A DNA stretch of 64,000 nucleotides from Nocardia neocaledoniensis (GTDB lineage Bacteria > Actinomycetota > Actinomycetes > Mycobacteriales > Mycobacteriaceae): the NCBI RefSeq assembly GCF_003182135.1, contig NZ_QGTL01000004.1:682001-746000 (forward strand). Reading direction: 5' to 3'. This document shows, piece after piece, positions 51,494 through 59,819 of the stretch. Position 1 is the first letter of the stretch. Each line of letters starts with the position of its first letter. The notes under the pieces were generated by a model. It had not been told where the DNA came from. It saw only the letters and a program-made list of their open reading frames with translations, and did not search any database. The position numbers were made by a program, and so were the translations under genes.

Positions 51494-54400
51494 ATGGATC
51501 CGGAAGAGACCCGCATGCAACGCGGGCCGGCCGAGTCGTCACCGGCAGGTACACACACGCAGCGCGCGCTCGCTCCCGGCGAAATCGACGAGGCAGTGGT
51601 CGCCGAGCTCGACGCGATGGGTCTCACTGCGGCCAAGGAGATCGGGCGCGGCGGCTTCGGCGTGGTGTACCGATGTCTACAGCCGGCGCTGGACCGGGTG
51701 GTGGCGGTGAAGGTGCTGTCCTCGGAGATCGATCAGGAGAGCCGGGAGCGGTTCCTGCGCGAGGAACAGGCGATGGGCCGGCTGTCCGGGCACCCGAACA
51801 TCGTCGACATCCTGCAGGTCGACGTCACCGCGACGGGCCTGCCGCTGATCGTCATGCCGTACTGCTCACGCGGCTCGCTGGAGCGGCTCATCCATGACCG
51901 CGGCCCGCTGACCTGGGCAGACACCCTGCGTGCCGGCGTGAAGCTGGCCGCGGCGATCGAATCCGCGCACCGGGCGGGCATCCTGCATCGTGACGTGAAG
52001 CCAGCGAACGTGCTGATCAGCGGGTACGGCGAACCGCAGCTCACCGATTTCGGCATCGCCCGCATCCCCGGCGGATTCCAGACCTCGAGCAGCATGATCA
52101 CCGGCTCGCCCGCGTTCACCGCCCCCGAGGTGCTCAAAGGACACGAACCGACTGTTCGGTCCGATATCTATGGCCTCGGCGCGACCCTGTTCGCCCTGCT
52201 CACCGGCCATGCCGCGTTCGAACGGCAGGCGGGAGAGAAGGTGGTCGCGCAGTTCCTGCGCATCACCACCCAGCCGGTGCCCGACCTGCGCACGCAGGAC
52301 ATCCCCGCCGATCTGGCCGCCGCGATCGAGAAGGCCATGGCACCCGATCCGGCCGACCGGCCCGCCTCGGCCTACGAGTTCGGTGAACTCCTGCGCGAGG
52401 TGCAGCGCGCGCACGGCCAGATGCCCGACGAGATGGCCCTGCTCGACACCGAGCTGGACCAGGAGGACACCCCCGAGTCCCTGAAGGCGGTGACCGCCCG
52501 GCACAGCTGGCCGCTGACGCTGCGCCCCGCCGAGACCTCGGGCCCGCGCGGCGGCGGCAACTCCTGCACCCTGCCGCCCACCGCGGCCACCAAGTTCCGG
52601 CCGCCGACCCCGGCCCGCGAGCCGTTCCCCCGCCAGCGTCTGCTCGACGTGCTGCGCGCGGGTGGTAACCGCAGGCTCGCCCTCATCCACGCGCCCGCCG
52701 GCTTCGGCAAGAGCACGATCGCGGCCCAGTGGCGCGCGGATCTGGTCTCCCGCGACGTCCCGGTCGCCTGGCTCGGCGTCGACCAGGACGACGACAGCGA
52801 GATCTGGTTCCTCGCCCACCTCATCCAGGCCATCCGGCGGGTGCGTCCCGAGGTGGGCGACGGCCTGGAGCAGGTGCTCGAGGAGCGCCCCGCCGATGCC
52901 GTCGCCTTCGTGATCGCGACCTTGATCGACGAGATCCACGCCAGCGACCGCAGCGTGGTGGTGATCGTCGACGACTGGCACCGGGTGCGCGATCCCGGCG
53001 TGCACCGCGCCATGGCGACGCTGCTCGACAACGGCTGCCACCACGTGCGTTTCGTGGTCACCAGCCGCGACCAGTCCGGTCTGCCGATCAGCAGGCTGCG
53101 GGTGCGCGACGAGCTGGTGGAGCTCGGCGCGGCGGAGCTGCGCCTCACCGAGGCCGAGACGCGCCAGATCCTGGTGGAGCGCAACGGTTTCGCGCTCACC
53201 GACGAACAGGTCGAGCAGATCCATCTGGCGACCGAGGGGTGGCCGGCCGCCATCCAGCTGGTCAGCCTGACGCTGCGGGGCAAGGCCGATCCGGCCGCGC
53301 TGCTGGGTCAGCTCGCCGAGGGCGGGCACGGCATGCGCGAGTACCTGGCCGAGAACGTGCTCGACAGCATCGAACCGGACCTGCTCGAATTCCTGATGGC
53401 GATCTCGGTGGTCGAGCGGGTGAGCGGCTCGCTCGCGGCGGTGCTCGCCGACGTGCCCGACGGCGCGACCCTGCTGGAGCAGGCCGAGCAGCGCGAGCTG
53501 TTCCTGCACCGGATCGAGCACGATCCGGAGTGGTACCGGATGCAGCCGCTGTTCGCCGAGCATCTGCGCGCCCGGCTCGAGCGTGTGCATCCCGGCCGGG
53601 CGAAGGTGCTGCACCGCAAGGCCTCGCGCTGGTACGCCGAGCATCAGCTGCTGCGCAAGTCCGTCGACCACGCGCTGGCCGCCACCGACCTCAAGCTGGC
53701 CGCCGACCTGCTGGAGAGCGGCGGCATGGACCTGATCGACGGCTCGAGGCTGGCCACCCTGCTCGGCAGCGTGTCGAAACTGCCGGTGCAGCAGGTGACC
53801 TCACGCTCCAAGCTGTTGATGGCGGTCGCGCGGGCGAACATGAACCTGCAGCAGACCGGCACCGCGCGCTCCGCGCTGGGCAGGCTGTCCAACCTGCTCG
53901 CCCGCGGCGGCGGCGAGCCGGAAATGATCGAACAGCGCTGTGCGGCCACGGTTCTCGACGCCGCCGACCGGGTGGCCCACGACGACACCGCCGAGGTCGT
54001 CGAACGCCTCACGCCCTGCCTGGACGCGCCCGACGAGCTGCCCGCCTGGATCGTCTCCACCGCCGCCAACCTGGTCTCCTTCGTCCGGCTCTGCGACTTC
54101 GATTTCGACGGCGTGACCGAGATGCAGGACTGGGCCGCCGACTACCACGTGCGCTCCAAGGACCCGCTCGGACCGGTCTTCGGGCTCTGCGCGCGCGGTG
54201 ACGCCGCCTACGAACAACTCGACATCGCCACCGCCACCGAGTGTTTCGAGCTGGCCTACGAAACGGCGCGGGCGCGCTCGGGCCCGCGCTCGGACGCGGC
54301 GCGGGTGGCCGCGGCGCTGCTGGGCGAACTGGCCTATCGGCGTGGCGATCTCGCGGTGGCCGACCGGCTGCTCGACGAGAGCCACGAACTGCTCACCAGG

Positions 54401-55036
54401 GTCGGACCGGTCGACTTCCAGATCGCGACCTTCGTGATCGGCGCGCGGGTGAAGGCCGCGCTCGGCGACCAGTACACCGCGGCCGCGCGGCTCGACGAGG
54501 GCGCCAGGGTGGCGTCGGAGAACGGCTTGGCCAGGCTCGACGCGCACGTGCGCGCCGAACGATCCCGGCTCGGCCTGAGCAACGGCGACAGCGGCGATCG
54601 CATCGTCGCCGACGTGTCCGGCAACGGCAAACGCCGTCGCTCCGGCGCGGCGGCGCTCATCGCGGAGGCGCGCGAGTTCGCCCAGATCAGGGCACTGCTC
54701 GCCGAACAGCGCCTGCGCGCCGACGACCGGGCGGCGCGCTACGCCAGGGTGCTGTACTCCCGGCTGCTCGAACAGTCACGACCCCGCGTGGAGATGGACG
54801 CGACCCTGCTGCTCGCCGAGTGCCTGGCCGCGGCGGGCTGGATCGGCGAGGCGACCGGGCTCGTCCTGCCGGTGCTGCGTACCTGCGCCGACCTCGGCTG
54901 GACCAGGCCGCTGCTCGACGCCGGGCCCGGTGTGGTCGGCCTGCTACACGTGCTGCGCACGCAGGCCCACGACGGACAGCCGCACCCGATCCTCAACGAG
55001 GTGCCCGCCCACTTCCTCGACGAACTGCTGGGCTGA
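51494..55036 (+). CDS. pknK: Serine/threonine protein kinase fused to a MalT-like regulatory ATPase (PknK-like)
   Basis: 1180 residues. The kinase domain spans about residues 45-305: G-loop GRGGFGVVYR (51-60), Lys73, catalytic loop HRDVKPANVL (165-174), DFG at 186-188 and an APE-like TAPE at 209-212. From about residue 360 it continues as a STAND ATPase like MalT: Walker A APAGFGKST (near 399-407), Walker B VVVIVDDWHR, then helical repeats to the end. No LuxR-type helix-turn-helix is visible at the C-terminus. The same architecture is known for mycobacterial PknK, which controls growth and secondary metabolism through transcription factors. Soluble, no membrane helix. GAGGGGTGG precedes the ATG. 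Confidence 0.9.
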   Translation: MDPEETRMQRGPAESSPAGTHTQRALAPGEIDEAVVAELDAMGLTAAKEIGRGGFGVVYRCLQPALDRVVAVKVLSSEIDQESRERFLREEQAMGRLSGHPNIVDILQVDVTATGLPLIVMPYCSRGSLERLIHDRGPLTWADTLRAGVKLAAAIESAHRAGILHRDVKPANVLISGYGEPQLTDFGIARIPGGFQTSSSMITGSPAFTAPEVLKGHEPTVRSDIYGLGATLFALLTGHAAFERQAGEKVVAQFLRITTQPVPDLRTQDIPADLAAAIEKAMAPDPADRPASAYEFGELLREVQRAHGQMPDEMALLDTELDQEDTPESLKAVTARHSWPLTLRPAETSGPRGGGNSCTLPPTAATKFRPPTPAREPFPRQRLLDVLRAGGNRRLALIHAPAGFGKSTIAAQWRADLVSRDVPVAWLGVDQDDDSEIWFLAHLIQAIRRVRPEVGDGLEQVLEERPADAVAFVIATLIDEIHASDRSVVVIVDDWHRVRDPGVHRAMATLLDNGCHHVRFVVTSRDQSGLPISRLRVRDELVELGAAELRLTEAETRQILVERNGFALTDEQVEQIHLATEGWPAAIQLVSLTLRGKADPAALLGQLAEGGHGMREYLAENVLDSIEPDLLEFLMAISVVERVSGSLAAVLADVPDGATLLEQAEQRELFLHRIEHDPEWYRMQPLFAEHLRARLERVHPGRAKVLHRKASRWYAEHQLLRKSVDHALAATDLKLAADLLESGGMDLIDGSRLATLLGSVSKLPVQQVTSRSKLLMAVARANMNLQQTGTARSALGRLSNLLARGGGEPEMIEQRCAATVLDAADRVAHDDTAEVVERLTPCLDAPDELPAWIVSTAANLVSFVRLCDFDFDGVTEMQDWAADYHVRSKDPLGPVFGLCARGDAAYEQLDIATATECFELAYETARARSGPRSDAARVAAALLGELAYRRGDLAVADRLLDESHELLTRVGPVDFQIATFVIGARVKAALGDQYTAAARLDEGARVASENGLARLDAHVRAERSRLGLSNGDSGDRIVADVSGNGKRRRSGAAALIAEAREFAQIRALLAEQRLRADDRAARYARVLYSRLLEQSRPRVEMDATLLLAECLAAAGWIGEATGLVLPVLRTCADLGWTRPLLDAGPGVVGLLHVLRTQAHDGQPHPILNEVPAHFLDELLG

Positions 55037-55060
55037 GCTCGGGCCGACCCGAGCTCAGCC
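55031..55060. terminator. Bidirectional terminator between pknK and the CFA-type gene
   Basis: A perfect 13-bp stem (55031-55043 and 55048-55060) with loop CCGA. The left arm includes the pknK stop codon, and the right arm ends 6 bp before the stop of the convergent gene. Confidence 0.85.
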
Positions 55061-55065
55061 GCGGC

Positions 55066-56382
55066 CTACGGCTGCCACCAGGGGCGCAGCGGCACCTGCC
55101 AGGCGCCGTCGGACCCCAGCTTCACGCCGAGCACGTGATGCAGCTGAACAACGTTGCGCTGGAAGCCGAGTCGACAACCGGCCATGTACAGGCCCCACAC
55201 CTTGGCGGTGCCCTCGCCGACCTCCTCAACGCAGGCGTCCCAGTTCGCCACGAGGTTCTTGCACCATTCGTGCAGGGTCAGCGCGTAGTGCTCGCGCAGA
55301 TTCTCCTCGTGCAGCACCTCGAGCCCGATGTTCTGGATCTCGGAGATGATGCGGCCCGAACCGATCAGCTCGCCGTCGGGGAAGACGTAGCGGTCGATGA
55401 AATCGCCCGCCTTGGTGGTGCGGGTGTTGTCCGGCCGGGTGATGCAGTGGTTGAGGAACAGGCCGCCGTCACGCAGCTTGTCCTTGATGAAGCCGAAGTA
55501 GAACGGGTAGTTGTGCACACCGATGTGCTCGGTGAGCCCGATCGAGGACACGGCGTCGAATTCGCCCTCGACGATGTCGCGGTAGTCACTGTGCCTGACC
55601 TCGGCGAGCTCGCCGAGCCCCTCTTCGGCGATCTTCTGCTGGGCCCAGGCGGCCTGTTCGGCCGAGAGCGTCGCGCCGATCACCGTGACCCCGCGCCGGG
55701 CCGCGTAGCGGACCATGCCGCCCCAGCCGCAGCCGATGTCGAGCAGCCGGTCGCCCTCCTTCAGCCGCAGCTTGTCGAAGATCAGCCGGTATTTGTTCTC
55801 CTGCGCCTGTTCCAGGGTCCAGTCGGGATCGCCGTAGACCGCGCAGGTGTAGGTCATCGACGGGCCGAGGACGTACTCGTAGAACTTGTTGGAGACGTCG
55901 TAGTGGTGGTGGATGGCCTCGGCGTCGCGAGTCTTGGAGTGGCGCAGGCCTTCCAGCGCGATCCGGCGCCAGCGCGGCAGTGTCTCCTGCGGCGGCGGCG
56001 CGATCGGCTTGAGCCGTTCCCAGCCCAGCGAACGCGCGATGGTGACCAGCGACAGCGCCGACGGCCGATGGAACTTCATGGCCTGCATGGCCTTCAAGAT
56101 GTCGTACGGATCGCCGGGGTGCACCCCCTCGGCCGTCATGTCGCCGGAGATGTAGGCGCGGGCCATGCCGAGATCGCCCGGCGCCGACGCCAGATAGTTG
56201 ATGCCGCGAGGGTTCTTGATGTCGAGGGTGTAGGGCGAGTTCTCCGGCCCCGTCGCGCTGCCGTCGTAGGCCCGCAAGCGGATCGGGATCTCACCGTCGA
56301 TGAGCGTCTCGAACACCTCGGCAATGCTGAGCCTGTTCCCCAGCTCGGCGAAGACCTCGGATCGGTCCTTGAATGTCGTCAC
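55066..56382 (-). CDS. Cyclopropane-fatty-acyl-phospholipid synthase family methyltransferase (Rv3720-type)
   Basis: 438 residues. CFA-synthase marks: HHHYDVSNKFYEYVLGPSM, MTYTCAVY, the SAM site LLDIGCGWGGMVRYAA, VRHSDYRD, SIGLTEHIGVHNY and the C-terminal LTLHEWCKNLVANWD. It methylates the double bond of an acyl chain in phospholipids. Its ATG overlaps the stop of an FAD-linked oxidase gene (ATGA at 56379-56382). Methyltransferase/oxidase pairs of this kind (TmsB/TmsA, BfaB/BfaA) make 10-methyl branched fatty acids such as tuberculostearic acid, a typical Nocardia lipid, so that product is more likely than a cyclopropane. Part of the conserved scaffold. Confidence 0.92.
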   Translation of the reverse strand: MTTFKDRSEVFAELGNRLSIAEVFETLIDGEIPIRLRAYDGSATGPENSPYTLDIKNPRGINYLASAPGDLGMARAYISGDMTAEGVHPGDPYDILKAMQAMKFHRPSALSLVTIARSLGWERLKPIAPPPQETLPRWRRIALEGLRHSKTRDAEAIHHHYDVSNKFYEYVLGPSMTYTCAVYGDPDWTLEQAQENKYRLIFDKLRLKEGDRLLDIGCGWGGMVRYAARRGVTVIGATLSAEQAAWAQQKIAEEGLGELAEVRHSDYRDIVEGEFDAVSSIGLTEHIGVHNYPFYFGFIKDKLRDGGLFLNHCITRPDNTRTTKAGDFIDRYVFPDGELIGSGRIISEIQNIGLEVLHEENLREHYALTLHEWCKNLVANWDACVEEVGEGTAKVWGLYMAGCRLGFQRNVVQLHHVLGVKLGSDGAWQVPLRPWWQP

Positions 56383-57821
56383 TTGCGTTGCACCGCCTTC
56401 GAATACAGATTCAGCAGTCGTTGGTCCGGGTCGTAACGTTTCTTCAGTTCGGTGTAGGTCTCGCCGCCGTAGAGCACGGCGAACTCGTCCTCGGCGTAGT
56501 ACGAGTCCGAGTACAGCGACTTGTGTCCGTCGAATTCGGACACGATCTTCTCGATCGCGCGATTGGCCGCCCCCTCCGGTTCACCCGGCTTCGTGGGGAC
56601 GGCGGACCAGAATCCGACGTTGACGTAGGTGCGCCGCGGCTCGAGCGGGTACAGCGGCCACGGGCGGTCGCCCGCGGGAGTGTCCGCGGTGTCGCGCAAC
56701 CGCAACGGGCACAACCAGATCGGCTCGATCGGTATTTCCCGCAGGAACCACTCGACGAAGTCGGCGGTGCGGTGCACCGGCACCTCGATGTCCTGGACCA
56801 CGCGCTCCTGCGGTGGATTGCCCTTGCGGGCCTCCAGGCGGTCACCGATGTGGTACTTGCGGTCGAGGGCCACCAGCTTCCAGTAGAAACTGCTGCGCCG
56901 GTACGCCTTCGGCCAGAAGCGGCGGATCTTCGGGTTCTGGGTGCCGAAGGCCCGTGAGCACCAGAACCAGTCGGTGTCCCAGCGCCACAGGTAGTCGTGG
57001 ATCGTCAGCCGGTCGCTCTTGACGCCCTCGGCGTGCTGGATGGACCGGTAGTAGATGTCCATGCCGGTGTAGTCGCTGACCGGGCCGGGTTCGTCGGTCT
57101 GCCGCCCGAGGGTGAGGTAGCTCTCGCCGGCGGTGAAGACCACGCCGTCGAGGTAGTCGACCCGCTCGCCCTGGTAGCTGCGCTCGGTGACGATGCGCTC
57201 CAGCTCGGCTTCCAGTTCGCGCAGGTCGTGGAAGCGCACGTGCCGCAGCGCGACGTAGGGCTGCACGGGCTCGAGTTCGATCTTCAGGCGGACGGTGTAG
57301 CCGAGCGTGCCGTAGGAGTTGGGGAAGCCGCGGAACAGGTCAGCGGTGTCGTCGTCCGGGCGGACGGTGACGATCTCGCCGGAACCGGTCAGCACGTCCA
57401 TCTCCAGCACCGATTCGTGCGGCAGGCCGTTGCGGAACGAGGTCGACTCGATGCCGAGGCCGGTGACCGCGCCGCCCAGGGTGATGGTCTTGAGCTGGGG
57501 CACCACCAGTGGCGCGAGCCCGTAGGGCAGGGTCGCCGCGACCAGGTCCTCGTAGGTGGTCATGCCCGCCACGTCGGCGGTACGCGTGGCCGGGTCCACC
57601 GCGATCACCTGCCCCAGGCCGGACACGTCGAGGCCGGGCGCGGTGGTCGCCGCCCTGGCCCGGAACAGATTCGACGTCTTCTTCGCCAGCCGGACGACGG
57701 CGCCGGGTGGAATGGCGCGATAGCTGGCAAGCAATCGCTCCACACCCGCTCGGTGCGCGGCATATCCGGACTCGCGTGCGGCCGGTTCGTGACCAGCCCT
57801 ACCCAAAAGACTCAGTGCCAC
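56379..57821 (-). CDS. FAD-linked oxidoreductase (Rv3719-type, TmsA/BfaA-like)
   Basis: About 480 residues. The FAD-binding (PCMH/vanillyl-alcohol oxidase type) domain shows VIAVDPATRTADVAGMTTYE, then PQLKTITLGGAVTGLGIES; the C-terminal part holds a substrate domain with RRTYVNVGFW. Start GTG 57819-57821, giving a length close to Rv3719 (about 470). The open frame to 57986 has low coding character. It is translationally coupled to the CFA-type methyltransferase. In characterised pairs the flavoprotein reduces the methylene intermediate to a 10-methyl group; the specific pairing here is inferred from gene order. Confidence 0.88.
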   Translation of the reverse strand: MALSLLGRAGHEPAARESGYAAHRAGVERLLASYRAIPPGAVVRLAKKTSNLFRARAATTAPGLDVSGLGQVIAVDPATRTADVAGMTTYEDLVAATLPYGLAPLVVPQLKTITLGGAVTGLGIESTSFRNGLPHESVLEMDVLTGSGEIVTVRPDDDTADLFRGFPNSYGTLGYTVRLKIELEPVQPYVALRHVRFHDLRELEAELERIVTERSYQGERVDYLDGVVFTAGESYLTLGRQTDEPGPVSDYTGMDIYYRSIQHAEGVKSDRLTIHDYLWRWDTDWFWCSRAFGTQNPKIRRFWPKAYRRSSFYWKLVALDRKYHIGDRLEARKGNPPQERVVQDIEVPVHRTADFVEWFLREIPIEPIWLCPLRLRDTADTPAGDRPWPLYPLEPRRTYVNVGFWSAVPTKPGEPEGAANRAIEKIVSEFDGHKSLYSDSYYAEDEFAVLYGGETYTELKKRYDPDQRLLNLYSKAVQRK

Positions 57822-57988
57822 ACGTTCGACGCTAGTACGACCGTGCCTGTCCGGCCACCGGATATGCCCGCGCGGCGAGGAAATGTCACGCAGCTGTTTC
57901 CCACTCGTCCAACCTGGTCGGGCGACTCGTAGCCGGGCAGGGCAGGATGTAACCCGGTCGATTTCGCACCCCCGACAAGGAGTCAACA

Positions 57989-58423
57989 GTGGGACAGGTC
58001 AGCGCAAGCAGTTCGATCACCGTCGCCGCGGATCCGCAGCGCACGCTCGAGGCGATCGGTGACTACGAGACGGTCCGCCCGCGCATCCTCTCCTCGCACT
58101 ACCGCGACTACAAGGTCGTCGAGGGTGGCAAGGGTGCGGGCACCGTCGTGGAGTGGACCCTGCAGGCCACCGAGAAGCGCCAGCGCAACGTGCGCGCCAA
58201 CGTCACCGTGTCGGACTCGATCCTCACCGAGCGCGACGCGAACTCCTCGATGGTCAACACCTGGACCGTCACCCCGGACGGCGCCGGTTCGCAGGTCACC
58301 CTGCGCACCACCTGGCAGGGCGCCGGCGGCGTGTCGGGCATCTTCGAGGGCATCTTCGCCCCGCTCGGCCTGAAGAAGATCCAGGCCGAGGTGCTGGGCA
58401 ACCTGGCGAGCGAGCTCGCCTGA
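57989..58423 (+). CDS. SRPBCC family protein (Rv3718c-type)
   Basis: 144 residues of the START/Bet v1-like fold. Segments SSSITVAADPQRTLEAIGDY, YRDYKVVEGGKGAGTVVEW and NTWTVTPDGAGSQVTLRTTW form the typical hydrophobic-pocket scaffold. Such proteins bind lipids or other apolar ligands. It is divergent from the FAD oxidase, as I recall for Rv3718c relative to Rv3719. AAGGAG lies upstream of the GTG start. Ligand unknown; a lipid connected with the neighbouring fatty acid modification is possible but unproven. Confidence 0.85.
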   Translation: MGQVSASSSITVAADPQRTLEAIGDYETVRPRILSSHYRDYKVVEGGKGAGTVVEWTLQATEKRQRNVRANVTVSDSILTERDANSSMVNTWTVTPDGAGSQVTLRTTWQGAGGVSGIFEGIFAPLGLKKIQAEVLGNLASELA

Positions 58424-58425
58424 GC

Positions 58426-58776
58426 TCACTCCTTGCCGATGTCGAAGAGATTTCCTTCGGGATCGGCGAGGGTGGCCCACTGCTGGCCGTACTCGTCGAA
58501 GTCGCCGATGTGCTTGGCGCCAAGGCCGATCGCGCGGTCGACGTGCTCGCGCCAGTCGGGTGCGTGCAGGTCGAGGTGGATGACGTTCTTGCCCGGCGTC
58601 TTGTCCGGGACCTGGATGAACATCAGCACCGGCGAGGCGCCCTCGGTCTGGCCGACGGTGGCGAAGAACTCCGAGGCCTCCGGGTCGACGGTGCGTTCCA
58701 GCAGCTGGGCGTAGAACTGCGCGAGCGCGCCCGCGTTCGCGCAGTCGTAGGTGACGTTGTCGATGGTGAGACTCAT
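58426..58776 (-). CDS. VOC family (glyoxalase/bleomycin resistance type) protein
   Basis: 116 residues. A paired beta-alpha-beta-beta-beta fold: TIDNVTYDCANAGALAQFYAQLL at the N-terminus, VIHLDLHAPDW in the middle and WATLADPEGNLFDIGK at the end. The last motif is the usual metal or ligand-binding end of VOC proteins. ATG 58774-58776 overlaps the MerR stop (ATGA), with GAAGGAG upstream inside the MerR gene. It is the probable target of the MerR-type regulator and may bind or detoxify a small molecule. Confidence 0.88.
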   Translation of the reverse strand: MSLTIDNVTYDCANAGALAQFYAQLLERTVDPEASEFFATVGQTEGASPVLMFIQVPDKTPGKNVIHLDLHAPDWREHVDRAIGLGAKHIGDFDEYGQQWATLADPEGNLFDIGKE

Positions 58777-59603
58777 GAGTTTTCTCCTTCGGTGAGGGGC
58801 CAGCACACTTCGGTGCGGTACTGGGTGGGATCGCTGGTGATGTCGGGTCCGACGAGATAGCGCTCGCGGATCGGTCGGCCGGGCGCGACGGTGTCGTGCT
58901 CGGCGACGTGGCTGCCGAGGGCGCCGTAGGTGCGGTCGAAGTCCTCGAACGCGCCGGTGTGCACCGCGATGGCATAGCGCTGGGCGCCGAATTCGGTGAT
59001 CGCGAGCCCGGCGGGCGGGGTGAGCGTGGCGCCCGGCGGCAGCGGCACGTACGCGGTGACCTCGCCCGCGTCCTCGGTGAAGAACTCGGTCGAATAGGTC
59101 GCGCCCGCAACGCCTCCCGGTGTCACCCCGGCCGCGAGCAGGCCGGTGTAGAGGCGCTCGAACGCCTGATCGCACCAGGCGGAGATCGCGCTGTGCGCCA
59201 CCCGCTCGGTCACCGTGAGCGCCGTGCACGCGGGCTCGACCCGGTAGTCGACCCGCAGTGCGGGCGCCGGCGTGGTGAGCAGGGCGCGCAGCGAGGCGAC
59301 CACGTCGCGGGTGCGCTGCAATTCGGCTTCCATCCTGGTCAGATGCGCGCGCAGGGCGGCGTCGCGGTGGGCCGGGTCGGCGGCGGCGAGGACCGTGCGG
59401 ATGTCGGGGAGTGGCATGTCGAGGTCGCGCAGGCGCCGGATCAGGTGGGCGCGATCCACCTGATCGGTGGAGTAGCGCCGGTAGCCGGTGCCCGCGTCCA
59501 CCGCGACCGGCTCGAGCAGCTCGATCTCGTGGTAGTAGCGCAGGGTCTTGACGCTGAGATGGGTGAGGCGGGCGAACTCGCCGATCGCCACGGTCGCTGT
59601 CAT
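58773..59603 (-). CDS. MerR family regulator with GyrI-like effector domain
   Basis: 276 residues. The MerR DNA-binding domain is N-terminal (AIGEFARLTHLSVKTLRYYHEIELLEP, then GYRRYSTDQVDRAHLIRRLRDLDMPL). A helical dimerisation segment follows, and then a GyrI/AraC-type ligand pocket at about residues 120-276. ATG 59601-59603 was chosen because the -10 element ends 7 nt upstream; GTG two codons earlier would lie at or before the transcription start. It forms an operon with the VOC gene and is probably self-regulated through the 19-bp-spacer promoter. Confidence 0.9.
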   Translation of the reverse strand: MTATVAIGEFARLTHLSVKTLRYYHEIELLEPVAVDAGTGYRRYSTDQVDRAHLIRRLRDLDMPLPDIRTVLAAADPAHRDAALRAHLTRMEAELQRTRDVVASLRALLTTPAPALRVDYRVEPACTALTVTERVAHSAISAWCDQAFERLYTGLLAAGVTPGGVAGATYSTEFFTEDAGEVTAYVPLPPGATLTPPAGLAITEFGAQRYAIAVHTGAFEDFDRTYGALGSHVAEHDTVAPGRPIRERYLVGPDITSDPTQYRTEVCWPLTEGENS

Positions 59604-59610
59604 GTGCACA

Positions 59611-59641
59611 AGACAACACCCTCCAGTGGCGGGAGGGTCAA
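59611..59641 (-). promoter_or_regulatory. MerR-type promoter with 19-bp spacer and central inverted repeat
   Basis: On the minus strand: -35 TTGACC (59641-59636), a 19-bp spacer and -10 TTGTCT (59616-59611). ACCCTCC/GGAGGGT (59618-59624 and 59632-59638) form a perfect inverted repeat between them, the classical layout that MerR proteins activate by untwisting DNA. The -10 ends 7 nt before the merR-like ATG. Confidence 0.8.
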
Positions 59642-59735
59642 CACCGCGACGCTGTCAAGGAGACCGGACGGCACTCGGCGCAGGTCGGGGCGAACGGTTT
59701 GTCCGATTTCGCCGTTCCGCCGGGCCTGATTCGCA

Positions 59736-59758
59736 TATGTTGTTGCCCACAACATATC
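59736..59758 (+). promoter_or_regulatory. Perfect palindromic operator of the sugar ABC importer operon
   Basis: ATATGTTGT (59736-59744) and ACAACATAT (59750-59758) are perfect 9-bp arms around TGCCC, about 60 bp before the binding-protein gene. It is the natural candidate target of the ROK regulator encoded at the end of the operon. Confidence 0.7.
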
Positions 59759-59819
59759 GAGAGTGGTCTACGTCACAGATGTCGAGGTGGCACGACCGCG
59801 GTTCGGGAAGGTCACCGTG

